64,000 nt of DNA from Actinomycetospora corticicola (GCF_013409505.1 NZ_JACCBN010000001.1:4774001-4838000), one strand, 5' to 3'. Shown: positions 35,392-43,504, numbered from the stretch's first letter. The notes: generated from the sequence alone by a model not told the origin. Made by a program: numbers and translations.

Positions 35392-35449
35392 CGTAGGCGG
35401 CCTACGTTTCGGTGGTACGGTTGAGTCGCAACCGTAGGAACCCTACGTT
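35392..35449. promoter_or_regulatory. Two TetR operators and the SDR promoter
   Basis: CGTAGG-CGG-CCTACG at 35392-35406 and CGTAGG-AAC-CCTACG at 35433-35447. For the plus-strand gene, TTGAGT (35421) and TACGTT (35444) are 17 bp apart and the second operator overlaps the -10 box. Confidence 0.8.
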
Positions 35450-35465
35450 TCTGAGGAGCACGACC

Positions 35466-36398
35466 ATGACCATCCAGACCCCCTTCGGCGAGTTCTCGAC
35501 TGCGGACGAGGTCGCCGAGGGGATCGACCTCACCGGTCGGCGAGCCGTCGTCACCGGGGCGTCCTCCGGCATCGGCGTGGAGACGGCGCGGACCCTCGCG
35601 ACCCACGGGGCCGAGGTGACGCTCGCCGTCCGGAACCTCGAGGCGGGCGAACGGGTGGCGACGGAGATCCGCGGCCAGGGCGGGAAGGTCGACGTCCGAC
35701 CGCTGGAGCTCGGTGACCGCGCCTCGATCGCCGCGTTCGTCGACGCGTGGGAGGGCCCGCTGCACCTGCTGGTGAACAACGCCGGCGTGATGGCGCTGCC
35801 GGAGCGCACGCTGATCGACGGACAGGAGGCCCAGTTCGCGACGAACCACCTCGGGCACTTCGCCCTGGCCACGGGCCTGCACCGGGCGCTCGCGGCGGCC
35901 GACGGGGCGCGCGTCGTCTCGGTGTCGTCCTCGGCGCACCTGCGGCTTCCGGTGCTGTTCGACGACCTCAACTTCTCGTTCGTCGCCTACGACCCCTGGA
36001 TCGGCTACGCCCAGTCCAAGACCGCGAACGTGCTCTTCGCCGTCGAGGCGACGCGGCGCTGGGCGGACGACGGGATCACGGTCAACGCCCTCATGCCGGG
36101 TGGGATCGCGACGGGGCTGCAGCGCCATGTGGACATGGAGGCGCTGATGGCCGTCCGTCGCGCGGCGGGGGCGTCGCCCGAGATGAAGACCGTCGAGCAG
36201 GGCGCGTCGACCTCGGTGCTGTGCGCGGTGTCCCCGCTGCTCGACGGCGTGGGCGGTCGGTACTTCGAGGACTGCCACGAGGCGACCGTGCTGACCGACC
36301 GCACGCAGGCCGACGGCCGGCACGGGGTCGCGCCCTTCGCGCTGGACCCGGCGAACGCGGAGCGGCTGTGGGAGGTCTCGGAGCGCCTCGTCGCCTAG
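35466..36398 (+). CDS. Short-chain dehydrogenase/reductase (retinol-dehydrogenase-like)
   Basis: A 310-aa SDR. Cofactor motif RAVVTGASSGIGVETARTLA (TGxxxGIG) near residue 30, NNAGVMALPE, the catalytic Ser in VVSVSSSAHLRL and the YxxxK in WIGYAQSKTANVLF. Length and the later GVGGRYFEDCHEAT segment resemble the WW-oxidoreductase/retinol dehydrogenase-like group. The substrate is unknown. A Shine-Dalgarno GAGGAG precedes the ATG. Regulated by the divergent TetR. The TAG stop shares CTAG with the mtnA stop. Confidence 0.87.
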   Translation: MTIQTPFGEFSTADEVAEGIDLTGRRAVVTGASSGIGVETARTLATHGAEVTLAVRNLEAGERVATEIRGQGGKVDVRPLELGDRASIAAFVDAWEGPLHLLVNNAGVMALPERTLIDGQEAQFATNHLGHFALATGLHRALAAADGARVVSVSSSAHLRLPVLFDDLNFSFVAYDPWIGYAQSKTANVLFAVEATRRWADDGITVNALMPGGIATGLQRHVDMEALMAVRRAAGASPEMKTVEQGASTSVLCAVSPLLDGVGGRYFEDCHEATVLTDRTQADGRHGVAPFALDPANAERLWEVSERLVA

Positions 36399-37387
36399 CG
36401 CCAGGCCTGCTTCTCGGTGACCACGGCCGTGATCAGGTCGAACGGGGTGACGTCGAAGGCGGGGTTGTAGACGGGGGTGTCCGCGAGGGTCGTGGTCCCG
36501 CGGACCTCGTCGGCACCGCGCTCCTCGACGACGATGTCCGCGCCCGTCGGCGTGTGCGGGTCGATCGTCTCCTCGGGGGCCACCACGAGGAACGGCACGC
36601 CGGACCGGGCGGCGGCGCACGCGAGCGAGTAGGTGCCGATCTTGTTCGCGGTGTCGCCGTTCGCGGCGATCCGGTCGGCGCCGACCAGTACCGCGTCGAC
36701 CAGACCGGACGCGATCGCCGCGGGCCCGGCCGAGTCCACGCAGAGCCGGTGCGGGGCGCCGGCCCGGGCGAGCTCCCAGACGGTGAGTCGGGCGCCCTGG
36801 AGCAGGGGTCGGGTCTCGCACGCGAGCACCTCGGTGAGCGCCCCGCGGTCGTGCAGCCGCAGGATCGCGCCGAGGGCGGAGCCGCCCGGTCCGCACGCGA
36901 GATCGCCCGTGTTGCACACCGTCAGGGTCCGCACGGGTCCGGGGCGCAGCTCCTGCACGAGGTCGGCGGCGCGTTCGGTGGACCGGGCGTTGACCACGGC
37001 CGCCTCTGCCGCGACGAACCGGGCCTCGGTCAGGGCCGCGGCGGGCCCGTCGTCGGCGCGGGCGAGCACCCGGCGCACGCCGAGGCTCAGCGGGACCGCC
37101 GTCGGGCGGGCGGTCGCGACCCGCTCCGCGGCCTCCGGGGTCCCGAGCGCACAGGCGAGGGCGGCGCCGTACGCGCCGGCGATCCCGAGGCTCGGTGCGC
37201 CGCGGACCGCGAGGCTCCGGATCGCGTCGACCACCTCGTCGACGGTGCGCAGGGTCAGCCACGAGGTCGTGTGCGGGAGGGCGCGCTGGTCCAGCAGCAC
37301 CACGGCAGGGCCCTCGTCCGACCAGTCCACGAACTCCACACCACCGATGGTGACACCCGCGGTCCGTCCGGTGGATCTGCGCGGCAC
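36395..37387 (-). CDS. mtnA: Methylthioribose-1-phosphate isomerase
   Basis: A 330-aa enzyme of methionine salvage that converts 5-methylthioribose-1-phosphate to the ribulose form. Family motifs: LAVRGAPSLGIAGAYGAALA, TVCNTGDLACGP (catalytic Cys region), and VGADRIAANGDTANKIGTYS (catalytic Asp). GTG 37387 is the first usable start. It is alone in this region, with no other mtn genes nearby. Convergent with the SDR gene, with shared CTAG stops. Confidence 0.92.
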   Translation of the reverse strand: MPRRSTGRTAGVTIGGVEFVDWSDEGPAVVLLDQRALPHTTSWLTLRTVDEVVDAIRSLAVRGAPSLGIAGAYGAALACALGTPEAAERVATARPTAVPLSLGVRRVLARADDGPAAALTEARFVAAEAAVVNARSTERAADLVQELRPGPVRTLTVCNTGDLACGPGGSALGAILRLHDRGALTEVLACETRPLLQGARLTVWELARAGAPHRLCVDSAGPAAIASGLVDAVLVGADRIAANGDTANKIGTYSLACAAARSGVPFLVVAPEETIDPHTPTGADIVVEERGADEVRGTTTLADTPVYNPAFDVTPFDLITAVVTEKQAWR

Positions 37388-37477
37388 GATCAGGAGAAAT
37401 CGGGCAGGGGCGAGCCGTTAGCCCGTGTGGGTGTCTAGAGTCCGCCGGAGTCGTGGGATCCACGTGAGGAGAATCCG

Positions 37478-39073
37478 CTGCGCACTCGGGTCGTCAGTCT
37501 CGCCGCCGTCCTGCTCCTCGCCGTGCTGGGAGCGCTCACCGCCGTTCCCGCCCAGGCGGCCCCGGCCGCCTACCAGCCGCCGCCCGTGACGTTCGGCCCG
37601 TGCACCAGCGCGTCGCTGGTCCAGGCGGGGGCGCAGTGCGGGTTCGTCACCGTGCCGCTGGACTACGCGAACCCGGCCGGGCAGAAGATCCGGATCGCGA
37701 TCTCCCGGGTCGCGCACAAGACCCCGGACGCGCAGTACCAGGGGATCATGCTGACCAACCCGGGCGGCCCCGGCGGGAGCGGGCTCGGGCTGTCCCGGCT
37801 GCAGTCCCGGGTGCCGAACGGCGCGGGGAACGCCTACGACTGGATCGGGTTCGACCCGCGCGGCGTGGGCGCGAGCACGCCGTCGCTGTCGTGCGACAAG
37901 ACCTACGCCGGGTACAACCGCCCGTACTACGTGGCGACGCAGGACCCGCGGGCCGAGAGCGCGTGGCTGACCAAGTCCGCGCGGTACGCCGCGGCCTGCG
38001 CGGTGGCGAACCGGCCACTCCTGGCGCACCTGCGGACGACCGACACGATCGCGGACATGGAGTCGATCCGCCTCGCGCTGGGCGCGCAGCAGATCAACTT
38101 CTACGGCTTCTCGTACGGCACCTACCTCGGCACCGTGTACGCCACCCTCCACCCGCAGCAGACCCGGCGGATGGTGCTCGATGGTGTCGTCGACCCGTCG
38201 AAGGTGTGGGAGCAGGCGAACGACGACCAGGACGTCGCGTTCGAGAAGAGCATCGGCGTCTTCTTCGCCTGGGTGGCGAAGTACGACTCCGTCTACCACC
38301 TCGGGACCACCGAGCAGGCCGTCCGCGCGACCTACGACGGGCAGTACCAGAAGCTGCGCACCCAGCCCGCCGGCGGCCTGATCGGCTCCTCGGAGTGGAA
38401 CGACATCTTCCTGCAGGCCGGCTACTACGTGTACGGCTGGGAGGACATCGCCTCGGCGTTCTCTGCCTGGGTGAACCAGAACGACCCGGCCGGTCTGCTG
38501 GCGCTGTACCCGCCGCCGACCGACGACAACGGCTACGCGGTCTACCTCGGCGTGCAGTGCACCGACGCCCCCTGGTCGCGCTACCCGCAGTTCCGGGCGA
38601 AGAACACGGCCCTCTTCCCGCAGGCACCGTTCGAGACCTGGGCCAACGCGTGGTTCAACGCGCCCTGCACCTTCTGGCCGGCCCCGGCGGGTCGGCCGAC
38701 GGCCGTCAACGGGGCCGCCGCGCCGCCGATCCTGCTGGTCTCCGAGACCCTCGACGCGGCGACGCCCTTCACCGGTGCGCTGGCCGTGCGGCAGTCGTTC
38801 CCGAGGTCCGCGCTCGTCGAGGGCACGGGCGGCACGACCCACGCGGGGACGTTGCAGGGGCAGGCGCCGTGCGAGGACCGGATCGTGGCGCGCTACCTGA
38901 GCGACGGGACCCTGCCGGCCCGCTCGGGCGGTGGGGGTGCCGACGCGCAGTGCGCCCCGACCCCGCAGCCCACGCCGACGGCGGTGAACGTGCCCGCGCC
39001 CACGGCGGCGACGGCCAAGGCCGCCGCCAGCGCGGTCACCGCGGTGGCGCCGCAGCGCTGGTTGGGGAACTGA
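37478..39073 (+). CDS. Secreted alpha/beta-hydrolase (S33 tripeptidyl-aminopeptidase type), CTG start
   Basis: A 531-aa secreted peptidase of the SlpD/SlpE kind. The Ser nucleophile is in NFYGFSYGTYLGTVYA, Asp in LLVSETLDAATPFTG and His in GGTTHAGTLQG. The N-terminus RTRVVSLAAVLLLAVLGAL ending in PAQA-AP is a classic signal peptide, but it is only complete if translation begins at CTG 37478. No ATG, GTG or TTG exists in frame between the upstream stop (37436) and 37523. GAGGAG lies 6 nt before the CTG. A TAGAGT -10 box is near 37436. The C-terminus is Pro/Thr/Ala-rich. Confidence 0.83.
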   Translation: MRTRVVSLAAVLLLAVLGALTAVPAQAAPAAYQPPPVTFGPCTSASLVQAGAQCGFVTVPLDYANPAGQKIRIAISRVAHKTPDAQYQGIMLTNPGGPGGSGLGLSRLQSRVPNGAGNAYDWIGFDPRGVGASTPSLSCDKTYAGYNRPYYVATQDPRAESAWLTKSARYAAACAVANRPLLAHLRTTDTIADMESIRLALGAQQINFYGFSYGTYLGTVYATLHPQQTRRMVLDGVVDPSKVWEQANDDQDVAFEKSIGVFFAWVAKYDSVYHLGTTEQAVRATYDGQYQKLRTQPAGGLIGSSEWNDIFLQAGYYVYGWEDIASAFSAWVNQNDPAGLLALYPPPTDDNGYAVYLGVQCTDAPWSRYPQFRAKNTALFPQAPFETWANAWFNAPCTFWPAPAGRPTAVNGAAAPPILLVSETLDAATPFTGALAVRQSFPRSALVEGTGGTTHAGTLQGQAPCEDRIVARYLSDGTLPARSGGGGADAQCAPTPQPTPTAVNVPAPTAATAKAAASAVTAVAPQRWLGN

Positions 39074-39155
39074 CGCGGGCCCGGGAGGCGAGGTTCACGC
39101 TGGGCGGGTTCCGGAGGTCCCGGGGCTGCCTGGTGTGGCCCTCGCGCCGGGGTGC

Positions 39156-39467
39156 TCAGTGGAAGCGCACGGCGAAGCCGACCGGGTGCAGGTCGGCCGA
39201 GAAGAACACGTCGAACCGGGTGTACGCCTCGGCCTCCGGTTCCTCGGCGGACGACCAGGAGAAGCTGAGCTCGGCCTCGCCGGCGGTGGGCACGGTGATG
39301 GTGTCGAGCCAGAACCCGCGTCGGTCGTGGTGCAGGTAGAGCGACAGCAGGTGCAGGGCCTTCCCGACGAGGGCCTCGCGCTCGGCCACCACGCGCGCGG
39401 CGAACTCCTCGCAGCCGGGATGGACCTCGACCTCGAGCCCGTCGTCGTGACGCTGGATGCGGCTCAC
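39156..39467 (-). CDS. Hypothetical protein, 103 aa
   Basis: A small protein with alternating beta and helix: EVHPGCEEFAARVVAEREAL, GFWLDTITVPTAGEAELSFS, RFDVFFSADLHPVGFAVRFH. I do not recognise a family. No signal peptide or membrane segment. It converges on the S33 peptidase gene and diverges from mazE. Confidence 0.65.
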   Translation of the reverse strand: MSRIQRHDDGLEVEVHPGCEEFAARVVAEREALVGKALHLLSLYLHHDRRGFWLDTITVPTAGEAELSFSWSSAEEPEAEAYTRFDVFFSADLHPVGFAVRFH

Positions 39468-39535
39468 CCGGCGAGGATGCCAGCCGTTCCCCCGAGGTGG
39501 AGGAAGGAGCGGTAGGAAGGCGGTAGTATCGAGGT

Positions 39536-39766
39536 GTGAAGCTCAGTGTGAGTCTCCCGGACGAGGACGTGGCGATCCTCGACGAGTTCGCGCGCACGCG
39601 AGGGCTGCCGTCCCGGTCGGCGGCGGTCCACCACGCCGTCGGCATGCTCCGGCTGCCGCACCTCGAGCAGGACTACGAGGCGGCGTGGGACGAGTGGGCC
39701 GGCTCGGGTGATCCCGAGGCGTGGGAGGCCGCGGCCGGCGACGGCGTCGCCGATGCTGCGCGGTGA
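39536..39766 (+). CDS. mazE: MazE/RHH-type antitoxin
   Basis: A 76-aa ribbon-helix-helix protein: MKLSVSLPDEDVAILDEFAR then TRGLPSRSAAVHHAVGMLRL. The acidic C-terminal tail (LEQDYEAAWDEWAGSGDPEA) is the toxin-wrapping part seen in actinobacterial MazE antitoxins. A TAGTAT -10 box ends 6 nt before the GTG start (leaderless), and the direct repeat GGAAGG-n-CGGTAG before it is a candidate autoregulatory site. It overlaps mazF by 14 nt. Confidence 0.82.
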   Translation: MKLSVSLPDEDVAILDEFARTRGLPSRSAAVHHAVGMLRLPHLEQDYEAAWDEWAGSGDPEAWEAAAGDGVADAAR

Positions 39767-40100
39767 GATCCGGGTCGCCGACCTGAACCCCGTGCGCGGC
39801 GCCGAGGCCGACAAGCGTCGACCGGTGGTGGTCGTCAGCAACGACCGGGCCAACTCCGCGGCGGTTCGGCTGGGTCGCGGGGTCGTCACGGTCGTGCCCG
39901 TGACCGGCAACGTCGACCGGGTCTACCCGTTCCAGACGCTCCTCCCCGCCGCGGCGACCGGCCTCCGACGTGACTCGAAGGCGCAGGCCGAGCAGGTGCG
40001 CTCCGTCGCCGTGGAGCGCCTGGGCGGGGTGATCGGTCGGCTCCCTCCCGAGACGCTGGCCGAGCTCGACGACGCCCTCCGGCTCCACCTCCAGCTCTGA
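39753..40100 (+). CDS. mazF: MazF-family endoribonuclease toxin
   Basis: A 115-aa toxin of the PemK/MazF family. The N-terminus LRGEIRVADLNPVRGAEADK followed by RRPVVVVSNDRAN is the diagnostic first sheet, and VVTVVPVTGNVDRVYPFQTL and LRRDSKAQAEQVRSVAVERL are the later conserved parts, with Ser and Arg residues of the active site. MazF cuts single-stranded RNA at short motifs. The ATG at 39753 lies inside mazE, a standard arrangement for coupled expression. Confidence 0.9.
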   Translation: MLRGEIRVADLNPVRGAEADKRRPVVVVSNDRANSAAVRLGRGVVTVVPVTGNVDRVYPFQTLLPAAATGLRRDSKAQAEQVRSVAVERLGGVIGRLPPETLAELDDALRLHLQL

Positions 40101-40280
40101 GCGGGTCAGCTGTCCGGCCCGGACGCATCGATGGCGCCGCTCGCGCGTCCGGTGCGAGCGATGGGCCATTCCTGTCACGGGGCACGGGCGGCTGCATCAC
40201 GATCGGGTGATACCGGCTCACACGCGGCGTACCGGCGGCGATGAGGGGGCACACACCCCGCCCGGTTGGAGGAGAACGTC

Positions 40281-40385
40281 ATGGCCGTGCCCACCCCGAG
40301 GACGCCGACCGGCATCCCCGCGCTCGCCCTGCTGCTCGTGCTCCTCGTGATCGTGCTCGCGATGTGGGTCGCCTGGACGGCCTGA
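40281..40385 (+). CDS. 34-residue single-pass membrane peptide
   Basis: A very small gene: MAVPTPRTPTGIPALALLLV followed by LLVIVLAMWVAWTA. A perfect GGAGGAG lies 8 nt before the ATG. A short polar N-terminus precedes one transmembrane helix of about 20 residues. It converges on purU, with only 7 nt between stops. No homologue can be named. The strong ribosome site and clean helix make it a likely real gene. Confidence 0.6.
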   Translation: MAVPTPRTPTGIPALALLLVLLVIVLAMWVAWTA

Positions 40386-40392
40386 CCGACCG

Positions 40393-41250
40393 CTAGAACA
40401 CGACCGTGGTCGTCCCGTCGCGCATCACGCGGTCCTCGCAGTGCCAGCGCACCGCGCGGGAGAGCACCGAGCGCTCGACGTCCGCGCCGAGACGGGTGAG
40501 GTCGGCCGCGGTGTGGCGGTGGTTCACCCGCACCACGTCCTGCTCGATGATCGGGCCCTGGTCGAGCTCCTCGGTGACGTAGTGCGCCGTCGCGCCGACG
40601 AGCTTGACCCCGCGCTCCTTGGCCTGCCGGTAGGGCACGGCGCCCACGAAGGCGGGTAGGAACGAGTGGTGGATGTTGATCATCGGTGCGCCGACGGCCT
40701 CCAGCAGCGAGCCCGACACGATCTGCATGTAGCGGGCCAGCACCACGAGGTCGAGGCCGGCGAGCAGCTCGGCCTGGCGGGCCTCCGCCTCCGGCTTGCT
40801 CTCGGGCGTGACGGGCACGTGCACGAACGGGACGCCGAACGACTCGACGGCGGCGGCCAGGTCGGGGTGGTTCGAGACGACCACCTCGACGGTCGCGTCG
40901 AGGTCGCCGCGCTGCGTCCGCCAGAGCAGGTCGAGCAGGCAGTGGTCGATCCGCGAGACGAGGATGCCGACGCGCTTGGGCACCGCGGTGTCGGTGACCG
41001 AGAACTCCATCGCGAAGTGCCGGGCCACGTCGGAGTCGAAGGCGGCGCGGAGCCGGTCGAGGTCCCGCGAGGGCAGGGCGAACTCGGTGCGCTGGAAGTA
41101 CGTGCCGTCGTAGGTCGCGGTGGTGTGCTGGTCCAGCGACAGGATGTTCGCGCCCGAGGCGGACAGGAACGACGAGACGGCGGCGACGATCCCGAACCGG
41201 TCGGGGCAGCGCACGAGGAGGCGGCCGACGGTGTCGGCGGGGCGTGACAC
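40393..41250 (-). CDS. purU: Formyltetrahydrofolate deformylase
   Basis: A 285-aa PurU. The N-terminal ACT domain ([20 protein letters not shown]) is followed by a formyltransferase-fold domain with [20 protein letters not shown] (Asn and His of the active site) and [17 protein letters not shown] (catalytic Asp). It hydrolyses 10-formyl-THF to formate and THF, balancing the pool that Fhs (57672) makes in the reverse sense. It precedes the hypothetical gene at 41264 in the same direction. Confidence 0.94.
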   Translation of the reverse strand: MSRPADTVGRLLVRCPDRFGIVAAVSSFLSASGANILSLDQHTTATYDGTYFQRTEFALPSRDLDRLRAAFDSDVARHFAMEFSVTDTAVPKRVGILVSRIDHCLLDLLWRTQRGDLDATVEVVVSNHPDLAAAVESFGVPFVHVPVTPESKPEAEARQAELLAGLDLVVLARYMQIVSGSLLEAVGAPMINIHHSFLPAFVGAVPYRQAKERGVKLVGATAHYVTEELDQGPIIEQDVVRVNHRHTAADLTRLGADVERSVLSRAVRWHCEDRVMRDGTTTVVF

Positions 41251-41263
41251 GCGGACAGGCTAG

Positions 41264-41614
41264 TCAGGCGTACCGCGACACCGCGCGGGCGTCGAGCTGG
41301 GTGGGCACCGTCGCGCGGGGCATGCGGCGACGGGGGGAGCGCAGCGGCGTGAGGGCGTCGTTGCGCCGGCGGACGATGGTGGTGGCGAGGTCGCGGGAGC
41401 GGGCCTCGAGCTCGTCGTCCTCGCCGCCGGTGAGCGCGGCGGCGGCGTCGCCGACCTGCAGCGCGATCCGGGCCAGGTCGTCGAGGAGGTCCGCGGACCA
41501 GTCGAAGCGGTCCACCCCGTCGGGGCAGCGTGCCTGCATCTCGGTGACCTCGCCCAGCGTCTCGTGCGCCCGCCGCACCGCCTCGGTCAACCGGCGGCGT
41601 CCCTCGTCGTCCAC
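41264..41614 (-). CDS. Small hypothetical protein, paralogue of the 7935 gene
   Basis: A 116-aa helical protein. MQARCPDGVDRFDWSADLLD and LARIALQVGDAAAALTGGED line up with the 7935-8279 product (shared DRF-W-D-L-D-LAR-A pattern). The C-terminus is basic (RRNDALTPLRSPRRRMPRAT). No known domain. It lies 13 nt upstream of purU on the same strand, so cotranscription is likely. Confidence 0.7.
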   Translation of the reverse strand: MDDEGRRRLTEAVRRAHETLGEVTEMQARCPDGVDRFDWSADLLDDLARIALQVGDAAAALTGGEDDELEARSRDLATTIVRRRNDALTPLRSPRRRMPRATVPTQLDARAVSRYA

Positions 41615-41787
41615 GAGACCTGCCTCCTCCGCCGCGCCGTGACCCGTCCCGGCCCACGCAGAGTGCCCGACCCCACGCGATTCACACGTGCGTCGGTGGC
41701 CCGGAGGTCACGGATCGGTGAACGCGGGACGACGGAGGCCGCGATGGGCCGATCGGGACGGGGCTGACGCGATCGGGTGACCGGCGC

Positions 41788-41874
41788 CGACACGTCCTGT
41801 CCCGGACATGGGGAAGCCCGGTCGGCGGGGGGACACCGACCGGGCTCGTGTCGATCACGGGGGGCATGATCGAC
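41788..41874. other. Nested hairpin structure in a 382-bp gene-free interval
   Basis: The interval 41615-41996 has no convincing gene. Within it an outer stem CGACACG/CGTGTCG (41788/41847) encloses an 11-bp perfect stem AGCCCGGTCGG/CCGACCGGGCT (41815-41846, 10-nt loop). It is followed by GTCGATCA/TGATCGAC (about 41850-41874). It could be a structured RNA, a terminator pair or the 5' leader of the minus-strand gene at 41614. The rest of the interval shows nothing clear. Confidence 0.45.
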
Positions 41875-41996
41875 CCTCTTAACGTTCCTCTCCGTGGTCG
41901 GCGGCGTCAAGGAACAGTCGGACGTCCGAGCTGTGCCGTGTCACTCAATCCGTCCGGGTCCGTGCGACCATGTGCGCCGGCGGAGGGGAGAGCGTG

Positions 41997-42242
41997 ATGC
42001 GCATCCGACTGCAGGACGGTCCCTGCGCGGGCGAGCACGACGTGCGGGTCATCGATTCCGCACCGCCGCCCGAGGAGTACCTGGTGCTGGTGGAGAAGGG
42101 CCCGCGCACGCCGACCGACGGCGTGAACGGCGGGACGATCCCGGGCGTCAACGTCTTCGCGGTGCACCGCCTCGCCCGACGCGACCCGGACGGCACCCCC
42201 GTCTACGGCTTCGCGGGGCAGCGCCACACCCGCGGCTACTGA
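41997..42242 (+). CDS. Hypothetical protein, 81 aa
   Basis: A small soluble protein, MRIRLQDGPCAGEHDVRVID then VNVFAVHRLARRDPDGTPVY, ending GFAGQRHTRGY. It looks like a single beta-domain. A GGAGGGGAG ribosome site precedes both GTG 41994 and ATG 41997. It ends at a strong bidirectional terminator. Function unknown. Confidence 0.68.
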   Translation: MRIRLQDGPCAGEHDVRVIDSAPPPEEYLVLVEKGPRTPTDGVNGGTIPGVNVFAVHRLARRDPDGTPVYGFAGQRHTRGY

Positions 42243-42254
42243 GCCCTCGTCGGA

Positions 42255-42285
42255 GACGACGGGTCCGCGCGGCGGACCCGTCGTC
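42255..42285. terminator. Strong bidirectional terminator hairpin
   Basis: A 14-bp perfect stem GACGACGGGTCCGC/GCGGACCCGTCGTC with a 3-nt GCG loop. It lies between the convergent stops at 42242 and 42296. Confidence 0.85.
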
Positions 42286-42295
42286 GGGACGCGGA

Positions 42296-42469
42296 TCAGG
42301 ACTTGAAGGCGTCCTTGATCTTCTCGCCGGCCTGCTTGATGCTGCCCTTGGTCTGGTCGGTCTTGCCCTCGGCCTGCAGCTCCTTGTCGTCCTGCACCTT
42401 GCCGACGGTCTCCTTCGCCTTGCCCTTGAGCTCGTCAGCCTTGTTGTCGATCTTGTCACCGGTAGCCAT
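42296..42469 (-). CDS. CsbD-like stress protein
   Basis: A 57-aa, Lys/Glu-rich helical protein: MATGDKIDNKADELKGKAKE, then TVGKVQDDKELQAEGKTDQT, ending KQAGEKIKDAFKS. This repeat-like KxKETxGKxxxDxxLQAEG pattern is the CsbD family, small general-stress proteins found in many bacteria. Its biochemical role is unknown. It ends at the shared terminator and is preceded by the DUF3048 gene in the same direction. Confidence 0.9.
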   Translation of the reverse strand: MATGDKIDNKADELKGKAKETVGKVQDDKELQAEGKTDQTKGSIKQAGEKIKDAFKS

Positions 42470-42488
42470 GAGCAGGGGATACCCGAAC

Positions 42489-43472
42489 TCAGGCCGCCAC
42501 CAACAGCACCCAGACCGGTCCGGGCGCGAACGTCAGCGGGGTGCCGTCCGCGGCGGTGAACGCCGTCGGGTCGGCGGGCGCGGCCCGGGACCAGGTGCCG
42601 GTGGAGCGGCGGCCGTCGCGGAGCACGTCGACCGGCCCGGAGCCCACCGTCACGGCCGTGGGGGAGGGCGCGCCGGCGACGTCGCGGATCGCCGAGGTCC
42701 GCACCGGCACGCGCTGCACCACGATCGTCGCGGGGCGGACGTCGGTGGGCGCGCCCCCGACGGTGAGGTCCCACCGGTCGCCGTCGGCGCGGGCGAGCAC
42801 CTCGGTCCGTCCGACCCGCTCCACGACCTCCGCGGCCGGGGTCGCGCCGGCGTCCACGGGACCGAAGCGGAAGCCGACGTCGCGCGGTGCGGCGGCGTCG
42901 GGGGCCGCGGCGAGCAGCGCGGCCGGGTCCGCCACCAGGTCGTGGGGCGCCGGCCGGTCCGGCGCCCGGCGGTAGGCCGCCGGCACCCGCTCCGCCGACA
43001 CGCCGTCGATCGCCGCGGCCGCGACGTCCCGGTCGAGCTCCGGGGCGTTGCCGGAGTAGGCCAGCGCCGGGCGCCCGTAGGCAGCGAGCACGTCGAGGTC
43101 GGACTCCCGCAGGCTGCGGACCGCGCCGACGGTGGGCGGCAGCCGCGAGGCGAAGACCGCGAGCAGCCGGGTCAGCCCGGCCTCGACCGGCTCGACGTAG
43201 ACGACGTCCGCGTCGCCGACCCCGATCCACGGCCGTGCTTCCGGGGCGTTGTCGACCTTCACCGCGAGCACGGCCCGGCCGGGGTCGCCCGGCTCTCCGG
43301 TCAGCGGGGACATCCCGGCGGTCGCGGTGCGCGTGGCCGCGGCGGGACCGGTGGGCGCGTCGCGCCCGCCCAGCACCACGAACCCCAGGACCGCGGCCAG
43401 CGCCAGCGCCAGGAGCACCCCCAGCGCCTGCGTGCGCCCGTCGCCCCGCCCGTCCGCCACGGTGAGCATCAT
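42489..43472 (-). CDS. DUF3048 domain protein (YerB-like), membrane-anchored
   Basis: A 327-aa protein with an N-terminal transmembrane or signal segment (ALGVLLALALAAVLGFVVLG) and an extracytoplasmic DUF3048 domain: MSPLTGEPGDPGRAVLAVKV, DADVVYVEPVEAGLTRLLAV and PPTVGAVRSLRESDLDVLAA. B. subtilis YerB is the best-known relative; its function is poorly defined. The second half has conserved DVRPATIVVQRVPVR and a C-terminal FAPGPVWVLLV. No lipobox Cys is seen. Confidence 0.82.
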   Translation of the reverse strand: MMLTVADGRGDGRTQALGVLLALALAAVLGFVVLGGRDAPTGPAAATRTATAGMSPLTGEPGDPGRAVLAVKVDNAPEARPWIGVGDADVVYVEPVEAGLTRLLAVFASRLPPTVGAVRSLRESDLDVLAAYGRPALAYSGNAPELDRDVAAAAIDGVSAERVPAAYRRAPDRPAPHDLVADPAALLAAAPDAAAPRDVGFRFGPVDAGATPAAEVVERVGRTEVLARADGDRWDLTVGGAPTDVRPATIVVQRVPVRTSAIRDVAGAPSPTAVTVGSGPVDVLRDGRRSTGTWSRAAPADPTAFTAADGTPLTFAPGPVWVLLVAA

Positions 43473-43504
43473 CGTCCGGGCCCGCCGCGACCTATGATCA
43501 GGGC

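Noticed and set aside
41682-41867. 61-codon minus-strand ORF as a leader peptide (MPPVIDTSPVGV...)
   Set aside because: Most of it coincides with the perfect stems of the nested hairpin, and its codons look structure-driven; kept as an RNA-like structure instead.
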